This document shows, piece after piece, positions 1-8,078 of a stretch of 64,000 bases of DNA; within the stretch, counting starts at the first letter, position 1; each line of letters begins with the position of its first letter. This DNA is from AV80 sp035536995 (GTDB taxonomy: Bacteria > Verrucomicrobiota > Verrucomicrobiia > Chthoniobacterales > UBA10450). The stretch is taken from NCBI GenBank assembly GCA_035536995.1, contig DATLNB010000016.1:1-64000 (forward strand), given 5' to 3'. The notes below the pieces were generated by a model, which worked only from the letters and a program-made list of their open reading frames with translations, searched no databases and had not been told where the DNA came from. Position numbers and translations under genes: made by a program.

Positions 1-690
1 GAATACTGATTCATCGAATCTGAAGCTGGTGAAATCGCCGACGACCACTTTGATGCCGAGCGGTTTGGCGCGGGTCTGGACGATTTCGATCGTCTGGGGA
101 TGACAATTGTCCGCAACGAAAAATGTTGCTCGATCGCTTCCAACTGCGGCCCGGCAAAGCGCCATCGCTTCGGCAGCCGCGGTCCCTTCGTCGAGCAGGG
201 AGGCGTTCGCGATGTCGAGCCCGGTGAGGTCGGTGATCATCGTCTGAAAATTCAAAAGCGCTTCAAGGCGACCCTGGGCGATTTCCGCCTGGTAAGGCGT
301 GTAGGCCGTGTACCAACCCGGGTTTTCCAGGATGTTTCGCTGGATCACAGGCGGAGTGATCGTGTCGGAATATCCAGCCCCAATAAACGATCGGTTTACC
401 GTGTTTTTCTTTGCGATGGACCGCAGCTCAGCGAGGGCCTCTGCTTCCGATTTCGCTTCCGGTAGATTCAGTGGGCGGTCGAGGCGGATGTCTTTCGGAA
501 CGGTTGCGTCGATTAGTTCATCGAGGCGACCCACGCCGAGCTCAGCCAGGAGCGCTGCCCGGCCTTCTTTATTCGGACCGATATGGCGTCGGGCAAAGGA
601 GTCAACGCGGTCTTCCTCCCGAACCGGCTGGGAGTCGGGAGCATTGGACTCGAGCTTTTGCGGCGGCGATTCCGTATCGGCGGTAGGCAT
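1..690 (-). CDS. gcvP: Glycine dehydrogenase (decarboxylating), P protein, N-terminal 230 residues (cut by window edge)
   Basis: PLP-dependent P protein of the glycine cleavage system, which decarboxylates glycine and passes the aminomethyl group to the lipoyl H protein. Reading from the ATG at 690 gives a protein beginning MPTADTESPP with the typical P-protein N-terminal signature DSFARRHIGPN at about residues 32-42, then SFIGAGYSDT, NPGWYTAYTPYQAEIAQGR and LLNFQTMITDLTGLDIANAS, all standard for the family. The frame stays open to base 1, so the C-terminal three quarters including the PLP lysine lies outside. It is the third gene of an operon-like run (ilvA, methyltransferase, gcvP), 29 bases after the methyltransferase stop. 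No glycine riboswitch fits in that short gap. Identification is firm; whether the protein is full-length or a split GcvPA form cannot be seen here. Confidence 0.93.
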   Translation of the reverse strand, partial: MPTADTESPPQKLESNAPDSQPVREEDRVDSFARRHIGPNKEGRAALLAELGVGRLDELIDATVPKDIRLDRPLNLPEAKSEAEALAELRSIAKKNTVNRSFIGAGYSDTITPPVIQRNILENPGWYTAYTPYQAEIAQGRLEALLNFQTMITDLTGLDIANASLLDEGTAAAEAMALCRAAVGSDRATFFVADNCHPQTIEIVQTRAKPLGIKVVVGDFTSFRFDESVF

Positions 691-719
691 TCAGCATCCT
701 ACGGAGTGGACTTTGCCGT

Positions 720-1391
720 TCAAGTCGAAGGCTGAAAGCAAATCTGTTCACCGGGCCAGGGATCGGTGATCGGTCCGCGCCGCGAGACCGTGAATCCAGC
801 GCTTTCAATCTGGCGGACCAGCTCGTCGATGTTTTTCCAAAAGAAGCTCTCGAAGAATCCGGGGTTATTTCCCTCATCCCTGCCGCGGGAGGCTTCCACG
901 ACGAACACTCCGTCCGGCTTGAGGACTCGGAGGACTTCTTTTGCGATTCGCTCGATATCGAAGGCGTGGTCGAGCGAGTTTGTGTAGACGACGTCGACCG
1001 ATCCCGGCGCGAATTGCAAATCATGGAAGTCGCCGTGGACGACGTAGCGGTTGTCCGCCCCAGGATTGAGATCGATCCCGACCGCGAACGCGCCGAGATC
1101 AATAAACGCCTTTACCTCCGTGCCGATGCGGGCGGCGAGACAAAGCACACTTTGACCCGCCCATTCGATCTCAAGAGCAGCCATCCGTTCGCGGAGCGCC
1201 GCGCGGAACTCGTTGTCGTATTCGCCGAACTGGTGGGTCGCGAGCTTCGCTTTCTGGTGTTCCACGTAAGCTTCGTAGGAATCGTAGGCGCGCTTTTCGA
1301 ACCGGTCGCCGTCGCCGAGCCAGCGCTCGCCAAACTTCCGGAACAAGGCGCGCTTGCGCAGGGAACGCTTCAGCCGATCGAGGGCGCGCAC
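720..1391 (-). CDS. Class I SAM-dependent methyltransferase-like protein
   Basis: 223-residue protein with a class I methyltransferase layout. A basic N-terminal helix region is followed by a weakly canonical motif I (VLCLAARIGTEVKAF, about residues 82-96) lacking the usual DxGxGxG glycine pattern. An acidic strand end (AVGIDLNPG), a motif around HDLQFAPGSVDVVYTNSLDH and the post-motif VLRVLKPDGVFVVE follow; the last is typical of Methyltransf_11-type enzymes. The start is one base after the ilvA stop, which implies co-transcription and probably coupled translation, and gcvP follows. The substrate cannot be deduced; amino-acid operon context does not make it an amino-acid enzyme. Family call is good, function unknown. 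Confidence 0.8.
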   Translation of the reverse strand: MRALDRLKRSLRKRALFRKFGERWLGDGDRFEKRAYDSYEAYVEHQKAKLATHQFGEYDNEFRAALRERMAALEIEWAGQSVLCLAARIGTEVKAFIDLGAFAVGIDLNPGADNRYVVHGDFHDLQFAPGSVDVVYTNSLDHAFDIERIAKEVLRVLKPDGVFVVEASRGRDEGNNPGFFESFFWKNIDELVRQIESAGFTVSRRGPITDPWPGEQICFQPST

Positions 1392-1392
1392 A

Positions 1393-2604
1393 CTATTTCG
1401 AATCGAAGGTCTGCACGCCGTGCTCCTTCAACCGCGCGCGCACTTCCGCGAGATGGTCGTGGTTGCGGGTCTCGACCGTGCACAGGACATGGACCGCGGA
1501 GACGTCCGAGCCGGCAAAAGCGCGATCGTGCACAACTTGTTTGATGCTCGCGCCGCTGGAGGCGATCTGCGCCGTGAGATCAGCCAGGCCGCCGGGACGA
1601 TCGCTGATTACCGCGGTGAAACGGCAAAGCCGGCCATCGGCGACCAGGCCCCGTTCCACGACCCGGCTCAACACATTGGGATCGATGTTTCCGCCGCAAA
1701 GCAGCAGGACCACACGTTTGCCTGCCAGCTCTGGAAGTTGTCCTGAGAGACAGGCGGCGAGGGGAGTCGCGGCCGCACCTTCTACCACTCCCTTCTCCAG
1801 CTCAACAATTCGCAAAATGGAGACCGCGATTTGTTCTTCGGAGACAACGACAATCCGATCGATCAAGGGCGCCGCTGTCTCAAACGCATTTCGTCCGACT
1901 TGGGCAATCGCGAGGCCGTCGGCCAGCGTCGGTTGCATATCGATCCGGACCGGTTTGCCTGTCTGGATCGCAGCGGAAAAGCTCGCGACATGGGTCGCTT
2001 CCACCGCAATTACTTTTACCTTGGGCCGCAGACTTTTGATCGCGAGGGCGACACCGGCCAGCAATCCGCCGCCGCCTACCGGAATGATCACGGCATCGAG
2101 GTTCGGCACCTGGTCTATAATCTCCAGACCCATCGTGCCCTGCCCGGCGATGATCGCGGGGTCGTCGTAACCATCGATGTAGGCAAGACTGCGCTCCTCC
2201 GCAATCTCATGGGCACGCTCCTTGGCTTCGGTAAAGTCTTTCCCATGCAGGACCACCGTGGCACCCAGCTTCTGGCAGTTGCCAATCTTGATGAGCGGCG
2301 CGTATTTCGGCATGACGACCGTCGCGGGGATGCCGAGAAGTTTACCCTGGTAGGCCAAAGCCTGGGCGTGATTCCCGGCCGAGGCCGCGATCACCCCGCG
2401 CTTCTGCTGTTCGGCCGGTAATTGCACGAGCGCGTTGCGGGCGCCCCGTTCCTTAAAACTGCCTGTGCGCTGCAAGTTGTCGAGCTTGCAGTAAATCGTC
2501 ATGCCGGTGAGCTCACTCAGCGGGATGGATTCGGGGCAAGGCGAGTAATAGACAGCGCCTTCCACACGCTTACGCGCGGCTTCGATGTCCTTCAACGTGA
2601 TCAC
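1393..2604 (-). CDS. ilvA: Threonine ammonia-lyase (threonine dehydratase) with C-terminal ACT domain
   Basis: PLP enzyme that deaminates threonine to 2-oxobutyrate, the first committed step to isoleucine. The 403-residue length matches the short threonine ammonia-lyases with a single C-terminal ACT domain. Visible are the PLP-lysine motif TGSFKERGARNAL (Lys51), the tetraglycine phosphate loop IIPVGGGGLLAGVAL near residue 178, and LCGGNIDPNVLSR before the C-terminal ACT segment (about 325-403, beginning FTAVISDRPGGLADLT). The assigned start is a GTG (GTG ATC ACG); the family usually begins at this point. A catabolic TdcB-type role is possible, but the ACT domain suggests allosteric control. 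First gene of the ilvA-methyltransferase-gcvP run. Confidence 0.93.
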   Translation of the reverse strand: MITLKDIEAARKRVEGAVYYSPCPESIPLSELTGMTIYCKLDNLQRTGSFKERGARNALVQLPAEQQKRGVIAASAGNHAQALAYQGKLLGIPATVVMPKYAPLIKIGNCQKLGATVVLHGKDFTEAKERAHEIAEERSLAYIDGYDDPAIIAGQGTMGLEIIDQVPNLDAVIIPVGGGGLLAGVALAIKSLRPKVKVIAVEATHVASFSAAIQTGKPVRIDMQPTLADGLAIAQVGRNAFETAAPLIDRIVVVSEEQIAVSILRIVELEKGVVEGAAATPLAACLSGQLPELAGKRVVLLLCGGNIDPNVLSRVVERGLVADGRLCRFTAVISDRPGGLADLTAQIASSGASIKQVVHDRAFAGSDVSAVHVLCTVETRNHDHLAEVRARLKEHGVQTFDSK

Positions 2605-2614
2605 GCGAAGGTTT

Positions 2615-2641
2615 AATATACCTCGCGGCGGGGAGCGGCAA
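2615..2641 (-). promoter_or_regulatory. Possible promoter of the ilvA operon
   Basis: On the minus strand TTGCCG (2641-2636) and TATATT (2620-2615) are separated by 15 bases, shorter than the ideal 17. A start site near 2608 would leave almost no leader before the GTG at 2604. The elements are directly seen, but their use is a guess. Confidence 0.28.
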
Positions 2642-2671
2642 TTTGCAATCTTTGGTTAGGCGCGAGCGCGC

Positions 2672-4318
2672 CTAAGCCGTTGCGGTGTCCAGCGCCTCGC
2701 GGATTTTGGTCGCGAGCTGTTGCGGATTGAATGGCTTCGGGAGGAAGAATGTTTCCTTGTCCTGCCGATCACCCGGGTGAAGCGATTCGGGAAGATAGCC
2801 GGAGATGAAGACAACTTTCGTTCCCGGGCTTGTTTTGTTCATCCAGTCGGCGAAACACCGGCCGCTCATCTGGGGCATGACCATATCGGTCAGGAGCAAG
2901 TCGATCTTTTTATCGCTGGTCAGGCCGATCAGGCGTTGAGCGTCGTCACCATTTGCGGCCTCGAGCACTTCATAACCGAGGGAGCGCAAAACCCGGACCG
3001 AAATGTGACGCACGCTGATATCGTCCTCCAGAACCAGGATCGTTTCCGCGCCCGAAGGCAGCTTGTTCGCCCCCGGCCGTCGATAAGTCGGGGCGGGAGG
3101 CGCAGCAACTTTCGGAAGAAGAATTTTAACCGTCGTGCCTTTGCCCAGATCGCTTTCCACGAAAATGTGGCCGCCGCTTTGGCGAACGATGCCGTAGCTG
3201 GTCGCGAGGCCGAGGCCGCTGCCATTGCCTTCATCCTTCGTAGTGAAGAACGGCTCAAAGAGGTGGGCTTTCACTTCTTCGGTCATCCCGGTGCCGTTAT
3301 CCAGCACGGAAATTCGAACGTATTCTCCGGGTTGAAGTTCGTGCTCGGCGATTTCGTGGTCCTCCGGCGTGGCGACCTCGACCGCGCAGGTCTCCAGCGC
3401 GAGACAGCCGCCGTGCGGCATCGCGTCGCGCGCATTAACTACAAGGTTCAGGATGATTTGGGTGAGCTGTCCGGGATCCACCCGTGTGTGCAGGCCTTCC
3501 TTTGCACGCTCGAAGTCGCATTGGATGGAGATGTTTTCTCCGAGGAGCCGCAGAAGCGAGCGCTCCAAATTGGTTAGAAGCGAATTGACGTCAATTACGG
3601 CCGGAGCAAGCGGATGCTTGCGACTGAAGGCGAGCAGTTGCGCGGTCAGGTCCGATGCGCGTCCGGCGGCGCTGCGAATTTCGGAGATATGCCCGGCGAT
3701 CGCGCCTTTCATCCCCAGCTCGTCGAGAAGAAGATCGCTGTAGCCCAAAATCGTGGTGAGGAAGTTGTTGAAATCGTGAGCTAGTCCGCCCGCGAGCTGA
3801 CCGAACGCATCCATTTTTTGCGAACGAACAAGTTGGTCCTGCAATTGTTTTCGCGCCGTGATGTCCATGAGCGATCCGACGAACTGGACCGCCTTGCCCG
3901 ATCGATCGCGGACTATGTGAGCGCGTTCGAGCAGATCCAGATAAGCGCCGTCAGCGTGACGGAATCGGTATTCGCCGGTCCAATGATCGTTGTCGGCTGC
4001 GAGGGCGTCGCGAATGGCGGCGGCGGCGCGGGCCCGGTCTTGAGGATGAACCTGTTTTTGCCAGAAGCCGATGCAGTTAGTCTCTGGTGAGGAGGCGAAG
4101 CCGAGCAGACTTTCAAGGCCTTGCGGCCAGGTAACCTCGCCCGAGGTTACAGTCCAAACCCGAACAGCATCATTCGTAGCTTTGGCAGCGAGCGCAAGAT
4201 GTTGCGAGATTTTAGCCGGGCCGCGCGATAAGTCTGAAGAAGTTTCATGGGATTGAGTTGGCTTGGTTTCTTCTTTTTGGGATGCCTCGTCTCCCTGAAT
4301 TTCGGTCGCTGATCGCAT
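2672..4318 (-). CDS. Hybrid sensor histidine kinase (PAS-HisKA-HATPase-receiver)
   Basis: 548-residue cytoplasmic hybrid kinase; no membrane segment is visible. A PAS_3-like domain spans about residues 50-155 (ending in FVGSLMDITARKQLQ). The phosphoacceptor His181 lies in the H-box GGLAHDFNNFLTTILGYSD. The ATPase part shows the N-box NLVVNARDAM (291-300), the G1 box LDNGTGM, FFTTKDEGNGSGLGLA and a closing GTTVKILLPK. A C-terminal receiver domain (about 425-545) has acidic residues EDD (431-433), phosphoacceptor Asp478 in LLLTDMVMP and Lys528 in LPKPF. All catalytic positions look intact. The H-box with DFNN is typical of kinases that autophosphorylate and relay internally to their own receiver. 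No DNA-binding partner lies nearby. The ligand sensed is unknown. Confidence 0.93.
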   Translation of the reverse strand: MRSATEIQGDEASQKEETKPTQSHETSSDLSRGPAKISQHLALAAKATNDAVRVWTVTSGEVTWPQGLESLLGFASSPETNCIGFWQKQVHPQDRARAAAAIRDALAADNDHWTGEYRFRHADGAYLDLLERAHIVRDRSGKAVQFVGSLMDITARKQLQDQLVRSQKMDAFGQLAGGLAHDFNNFLTTILGYSDLLLDELGMKGAIAGHISEIRSAAGRASDLTAQLLAFSRKHPLAPAVIDVNSLLTNLERSLLRLLGENISIQCDFERAKEGLHTRVDPGQLTQIILNLVVNARDAMPHGGCLALETCAVEVATPEDHEIAEHELQPGEYVRISVLDNGTGMTEEVKAHLFEPFFTTKDEGNGSGLGLATSYGIVRQSGGHIFVESDLGKGTTVKILLPKVAAPPAPTYRRPGANKLPSGAETILVLEDDISVRHISVRVLRSLGYEVLEAANGDDAQRLIGLTSDKKIDLLLTDMVMPQMSGRCFADWMNKTSPGTKVVFISGYLPESLHPGDRQDKETFFLPKPFNPQQLATKIREALDTATA

Positions 4319-4467
4319 CTTCAGGTCGTGTTGGAACCCGGCGCTAATCAGAGCTAATTCCGTGCCCCTGCAGATTGCGTGTCCGACACCGAAATGATGC
4401 GTCGCGTGACGATAAAAATTGAAAAACCATACTCGTATTCAGCTCCGAAACTGCTCGGATGGTTGCC

Positions 4468-4488
4468 AAAAAAAACGCCAGGCTAGCG
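4468..4488 (-). terminator. Candidate intrinsic terminator after the TPR protein gene
   Basis: On the minus strand a 13-base hairpin (CGCTA-GCC-TGGCG, one G.U pair) at 4488-4476 is followed directly by eight T residues (4475-4468). The stem overlaps the TAG stop codon of the TPR gene. It is short (5 pairs), so only moderate confidence. Confidence 0.42.
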
Positions 4489-6225
4489 CAAGGCCGAGTC
4501 CGCAGCCGCAACACTTTTCATCACCTTCTGCGAATCGTGCTGGAGGAGCTTGCGAGTCGCGGTAGTCAGGAGCTGCTGTTCCTCGGGGAGCAATTGGGCC
4601 TTGTTCGCGTCGGATAAAAAGAGATGGGCGCGTTCCATCTTTCCGTTTTCGACGAGCATGACGAAGTAATAGGCGGCGACTGCGGGATGGCGAAGCTGAG
4701 CATCTTTCAGTGTCTCCATCTCCACGAGCGCTTCGGTCGTCCTCCCTTCAGTGAATAGCGCGAACGCGTAGGTTGTGCTGAAGGCAGCGTTGCTGGGATT
4801 TTCCGCATGCAACTTTGTCGCCAGGCGGCGCGCAGCGCTGTCCGCCGTCAAAAGAAGACCAAGACTCGCGCAGTTATTTGCTGCGACCAGATCGGCTGGG
4901 TTCAATTCCAGGGCGCGCCGGGCCACGCGAAGCAGGCCGTGGCTGTTCGATTTCGACTTGTAGAGTCGCTGTAACGCCGTGAGCGCTTCTTTCGCATTCT
5001 CATTCCCATTGGCGATCAGCCACCAGGCCTCCGTGGCTTCGTCCGCATAGCCCCAGCCTTCTGCCAGCTGGGCGATGGCAGCGAGATGCTCCGGGCGCGA
5101 TTTCGTGGCCTTCAAGGCAGCAGCCCAGACCGTTTGCGATTCCATTGACGAACGGTCTGCGGGGGTGAGATGTCGGACGGCATGGCACTCCACTGCAAGG
5201 CGCAAAAATTCTTCCGCGTCCCAATTTTTGCCGTCTACCCAGGCGAAGAGGGCCGGCCAGTCCTGAAGAAAGCTATAAGCTTCAGCAATCGCAAGAGGGA
5301 CGGGTTGCGTGTCACGAACGTCTTTCGGTAAGTCCAATCCCCACTTGAGCGCGTTTGCCGCCTTCCCGTGTCGGTTCATCCAAGTGATAAGCGCCGCGGC
5401 GGTGGCGGGCGACTTTTGCGCAATTGCCTGCACGTCGCGCAAGGTGGATTCGGATGCGCCTCGGCGATCTCCAGCCTCCAGGTAGAGGAGAAGATCGGAG
5501 AAGGTCGCTCCTTTTTCCGAACGGAGCTCTGCGGACCACTTTTCCGCGGAGGCCGCGGCATTGTGGGCGAGGGCGTCTGAGGTTAGCGCCCTTAACGATT
5601 CCAGCCGGAGCGACTCGTTCGCGGCCAGCCGGGCCAGCTCGATACGCGCTTTTTCTCGGGAGGCATCGTCGTCGGAAGTCAATTGCACAGTAGCCAAATT
5701 CAGCGCCAGCTGCTCGTTCCTGGGGTCGAGCTCCAAGGCGGCCGCGAATTCAGTTTGGGCGACTGAATTTTTTCTTTCGGCAACGGCTAACGCCCCTGCC
5801 AGCTGATGATACTTGACGCTCCGACGCGCTGGTTCCGCAACTCGATCAAGGGCGCGGCGGGCCAGGGCGAGCTGGCTAAATCTCAGCGCAGTCCCAGCGA
5901 AATGGATCTGGTTTTCAGCGTTTGACGGCTCCAGCGCCGCGAGCTGCTCGCGCCAGGAAAGCGCTTCGCGACGACCGGCCAGCTCTGCCGTTTCTGCCAT
6001 AACCCGGCAGGCGGTGATACTGTTCGGATCGAGCTGGAGAAGATGGCGCGCCACCAAAACCGCGCTTTGGTAGTCGGCCCGGGTGAAGAATTCCTGGGCT
6101 TGCCGCGCGAGCCGCTGTTTGCGCAACAGCCCGTAGCCGCAGTAGGCGCCGAACGCCACGGCGAAAACAATTAGAGCGCCTGTAAGCCGTAGCGCCCATC
6201 GCCGAAGAAAGTCGCGGCGCTCCAA
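4483..6225 (-). CDS. TPR-repeat protein with N-terminal membrane anchor
   Basis: About 580 residues from a TTG at 6225. The frame is open further upstream (to an ATG at 6372 and a GTG at 6270), but those starts overlap the end of the preceding PEP-CTERM gene. From the TTG a short basic stretch (ERRDFLRRWALR) precedes one membrane helix (LTGALIVFAVAFGAYCGYGL). Helix-turn-helix TPR-like repeats follow through most of the length, for example AQEFFTRADYQSAVLVARHLLQLDP and KNSVAQTEFAAALELDPRNEQLALNL. It probably sits in the inner membrane with the repeats in the periplasm or cytoplasm. Its position beside the exosortase and its substrates suggests an EPS/sorting scaffold role, as TPR proteins often accompany such loci; this is inference. 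The start is uncertain. Confidence 0.75.
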   Translation of the reverse strand: MERRDFLRRWALRLTGALIVFAVAFGAYCGYGLLRKQRLARQAQEFFTRADYQSAVLVARHLLQLDPNSITACRVMAETAELAGRREALSWREQLAALEPSNAENQIHFAGTALRFSQLALARRALDRVAEPARRSVKYHQLAGALAVAERKNSVAQTEFAAALELDPRNEQLALNLATVQLTSDDDASREKARIELARLAANESLRLESLRALTSDALAHNAAASAEKWSAELRSEKGATFSDLLLYLEAGDRRGASESTLRDVQAIAQKSPATAAALITWMNRHGKAANALKWGLDLPKDVRDTQPVPLAIAEAYSFLQDWPALFAWVDGKNWDAEEFLRLAVECHAVRHLTPADRSSMESQTVWAAALKATKSRPEHLAAIAQLAEGWGYADEATEAWWLIANGNENAKEALTALQRLYKSKSNSHGLLRVARRALELNPADLVAANNCASLGLLLTADSAARRLATKLHAENPSNAAFSTTYAFALFTEGRTTEALVEMETLKDAQLRHPAVAAYYFVMLVENGKMERAHLFLSDANKAQLLPEEQQLLTTATRKLLQHDSQKVMKSVAAADSALR

Positions 6226-6250
6226 CGCGCGGACATTGCCGAAGCAGTCG

Positions 6251-7054
6251 TTATTTCCGGAATTTCGCACTGTGTCGAAGGATGAGAGCCGCCGCCACCA
6301 GGCAGGAACCAACAGCACTCCACGCCGGATTGATTTCGGGCACGGGAGTGAACGATATGTCGTGAATGCCAACGTGTTGGTAGGTCGGGTCGGCGAGCGG
6401 ACTGGTGCCGCTGCCGTAGGTGAAGGTCAACGACCGGATCGCGGCGGTGCCAAAACTGATAGTCACATTCCCGTTTCCGGACGCTGGGTCGAGGTCATTT
6501 GCGGAGGACGCACCATTCACTACCTGAGTGAGGCCAGAGCCGCTCACAGTATTGGCGACGCTGGTTGTGATCGTGGGTGCCACCAAAGTGGTCCCGTCGA
6601 TGGAAGTCGCCATGATCGAGCGGAGCTGGTCCTGGTAACTGTTGCTGCTCGAGCTGTTGACGTAGTCGATGTCGAACAGGGTGAAGGAGACATTCTGGAC
6701 ACCGGCAGTGTAGAGCGCGGAAAAATCGATCGTTACCGTGATGTATTGAGATTGGTTCGTGAAATTCACGGCCAGGCAGAGCGTGTTTGGCGCAGTCGCG
6801 AGGCCGCCTTGGAAATCCGTCGTGATGGCCGGGGTCATCGGATTAGGCGCAACAAGTTCCGGCTGAAGTTGCGCAGTGTTCCCGGACACGGTGACGGTGA
6901 TGTCGTTGCCGGCCTTTGAGGGATCAATGTCGAACGCGTTCGAAAGGGATCCCGCCGTCCAGGTGACTCCGTCCCAATCCAAAGTGATCGCCTCGGCTTT
7001 CGCCAGGACAAAAGTGGATAGTGCGATAAGCAAAAAGCGTTGAGCGAACGACAT
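6251..7054 (-). CDS. PEP-CTERM-like secreted protein, paralogue 1
   Basis: 267 residues from the ATG at 7054; a GTG at 7072 is also in frame. A clear signal peptide (MSFAQRFLLIALSTFVLAKAEA) is followed by a beta-rich domain starting ITLDWDGVTWTAGSL. The C-terminus carries a sorting tail: VPEINP, a hydrophobic helix (AWSAVGSCLVAAALIL) and a basic end (RHSAKFRK). That is the tripartite PEP-CTERM architecture recognised by exosortases, with VPEINP replacing the classic VPEP. It shares the same domain and tail with the gene just upstream (7123-7980), so the two are tandem paralogues. The exosortase gene is divergent at 8079. The product is expected to be exported, cut near the VPE motif and placed on the surface or in the EPS matrix. 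Confidence 0.82.
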   Translation of the reverse strand: MSFAQRFLLIALSTFVLAKAEAITLDWDGVTWTAGSLSNAFDIDPSKAGNDITVTVSGNTAQLQPELVAPNPMTPAITTDFQGGLATAPNTLCLAVNFTNQSQYITVTIDFSALYTAGVQNVSFTLFDIDYVNSSSSNSYQDQLRSIMATSIDGTTLVAPTITTSVANTVSGSGLTQVVNGASSANDLDPASGNGNVTISFGTAAIRSLTFTYGSGTSPLADPTYQHVGIHDISFTPVPEINPAWSAVGSCLVAAALILRHSAKFRK

Positions 7055-7122
7055 ACAGGAGAGCCCGCGCACCTACTAGCAGCCGACGTGCCCTTCCGGT
7101 GGGCTCAGCAAGGTGGAAGGAG

Positions 7123-7980
7123 TCAATTCTGACGACGGCGGCGTCGCAGTAGACCCAACCGAGACCCGGCGATGCCCACCACACAGGCCACCGCAGCTGC
7201 CGCCCCCGGATTCATTTCCGGGACCGGCGAGAACGTCACATCGTGCAAGCTTATATCCTGGTAAATGGGGTTTACCGCAGAATTCCCTCCCGCGCCAAAA
7301 GTAAACGTGATGCTCCTTATTCCACTGGCATTGAAGCTAATAGTTGCGTTTCCCGCCTCGGATCCGGCTCCCGTGCTGGGCACGTTTGCCGCGCCCGTCA
7401 GGATTTGATTTAGGCCGGTGCCGGTCAGGCTGACGGAGGAGCCGACGTTTGTGATTGTAGGCGCGATTCCCGTCACCCCGTCGATCGACAACGCCGAGAT
7501 GGAGCGGATTTCGTCGATGAAAAGATTACTGCCGCCGCCGGCCTGGTCGATTCCGAAGAGCGTAAAGGAAACATTTTCGACGCCCATGGTGTATTGGGCG
7601 GAGAACGTGATCGTGACGGTGACGAATCGATCTTTTTTTCCAAGGTCGATTGCGATGTTAAGTGATTTCTGGACGGGATTGAGACCCCCTTCCAAATTGG
7701 TATTAATGTTCGGGGTCGGCTGATTGTTGACGTTGTCGTTGACCAGCTCGCCGGTGGTCCCCCCGACATTCACAGTCAGATCGTTCCCGGCAACGGTGCC
7801 GTCGATATCATAACTGTTATTCAGGGTGCCGGGCGCCCATGTGGATCCGTCCCAATCCAAAGTCACTGCTTCCGCGGTGGCGCTTAGGCAAACAAAGACC
7901 AGGATTGCCCCAATTCGCCAAGCCGTGACCGAGGGTAGAGCGGGAACGGCAGCGGACAGTATTCGTAGGAACTGACCCAT
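7123..7980 (-). CDS. PEP-CTERM-like secreted protein, paralogue 2
   Basis: 285 residues from the ATG at 7980; the longer frame opens only with a TTG at 8028. A long signal region ends in FVCLSATAEA, then VTLDWDGSTWAPGTLNNSYD begins the same beta-rich domain as paralogue 1. The C-terminal tail is VPEMNP, a hydrophobic stretch (GAAAAVACVVGIAGSRLGLL) and a strongly basic end RRRRRQN, a convincing PEP-CTERM-type sorting signal with a variant motif. Conserved blocks shared with the neighbour include the MGVENVSFTLFGID / TAGVQNVSFTLFDID pair and IRSITFTFGAG / IRSLTFTYGSG. The gene is divergent from the exosortase at 8079, and the roughly 100-base gap presumably holds control elements for both. Function beyond being an exosortase substrate is unknown. 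Confidence 0.85.
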   Translation of the reverse strand: MGQFLRILSAAVPALPSVTAWRIGAILVFVCLSATAEAVTLDWDGSTWAPGTLNNSYDIDGTVAGNDLTVNVGGTTGELVNDNVNNQPTPNINTNLEGGLNPVQKSLNIAIDLGKKDRFVTVTITFSAQYTMGVENVSFTLFGIDQAGGGSNLFIDEIRSISALSIDGVTGIAPTITNVGSSVSLTGTGLNQILTGAANVPSTGAGSEAGNATISFNASGIRSITFTFGAGGNSAVNPIYQDISLHDVTFSPVPEMNPGAAAAVACVVGIAGSRLGLLRRRRRQN

Positions 7981-8078
7981 GTGCAGAAGCGACAAAGCAA
8001 CGGGTGTACCGCCGGACCGTCTGCGCAAAGAGACTACTCTCCACTTGGCTTTTTCCCTAACTGCCGCAGTCTTGCGCG

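Noticed and set aside
691..719. Possible glycine riboswitch before gcvP
   Set aside because: The gap to the preceding gene is only 29 bases, too short for any glycine aptamer.
6236..6919. 227-codon plus-strand frame over PEP-CTERM paralogue 1
   Set aside because: The minus-strand frame has a signal peptide, sorting tail and paralogue; the plus frame has nothing recognisable.
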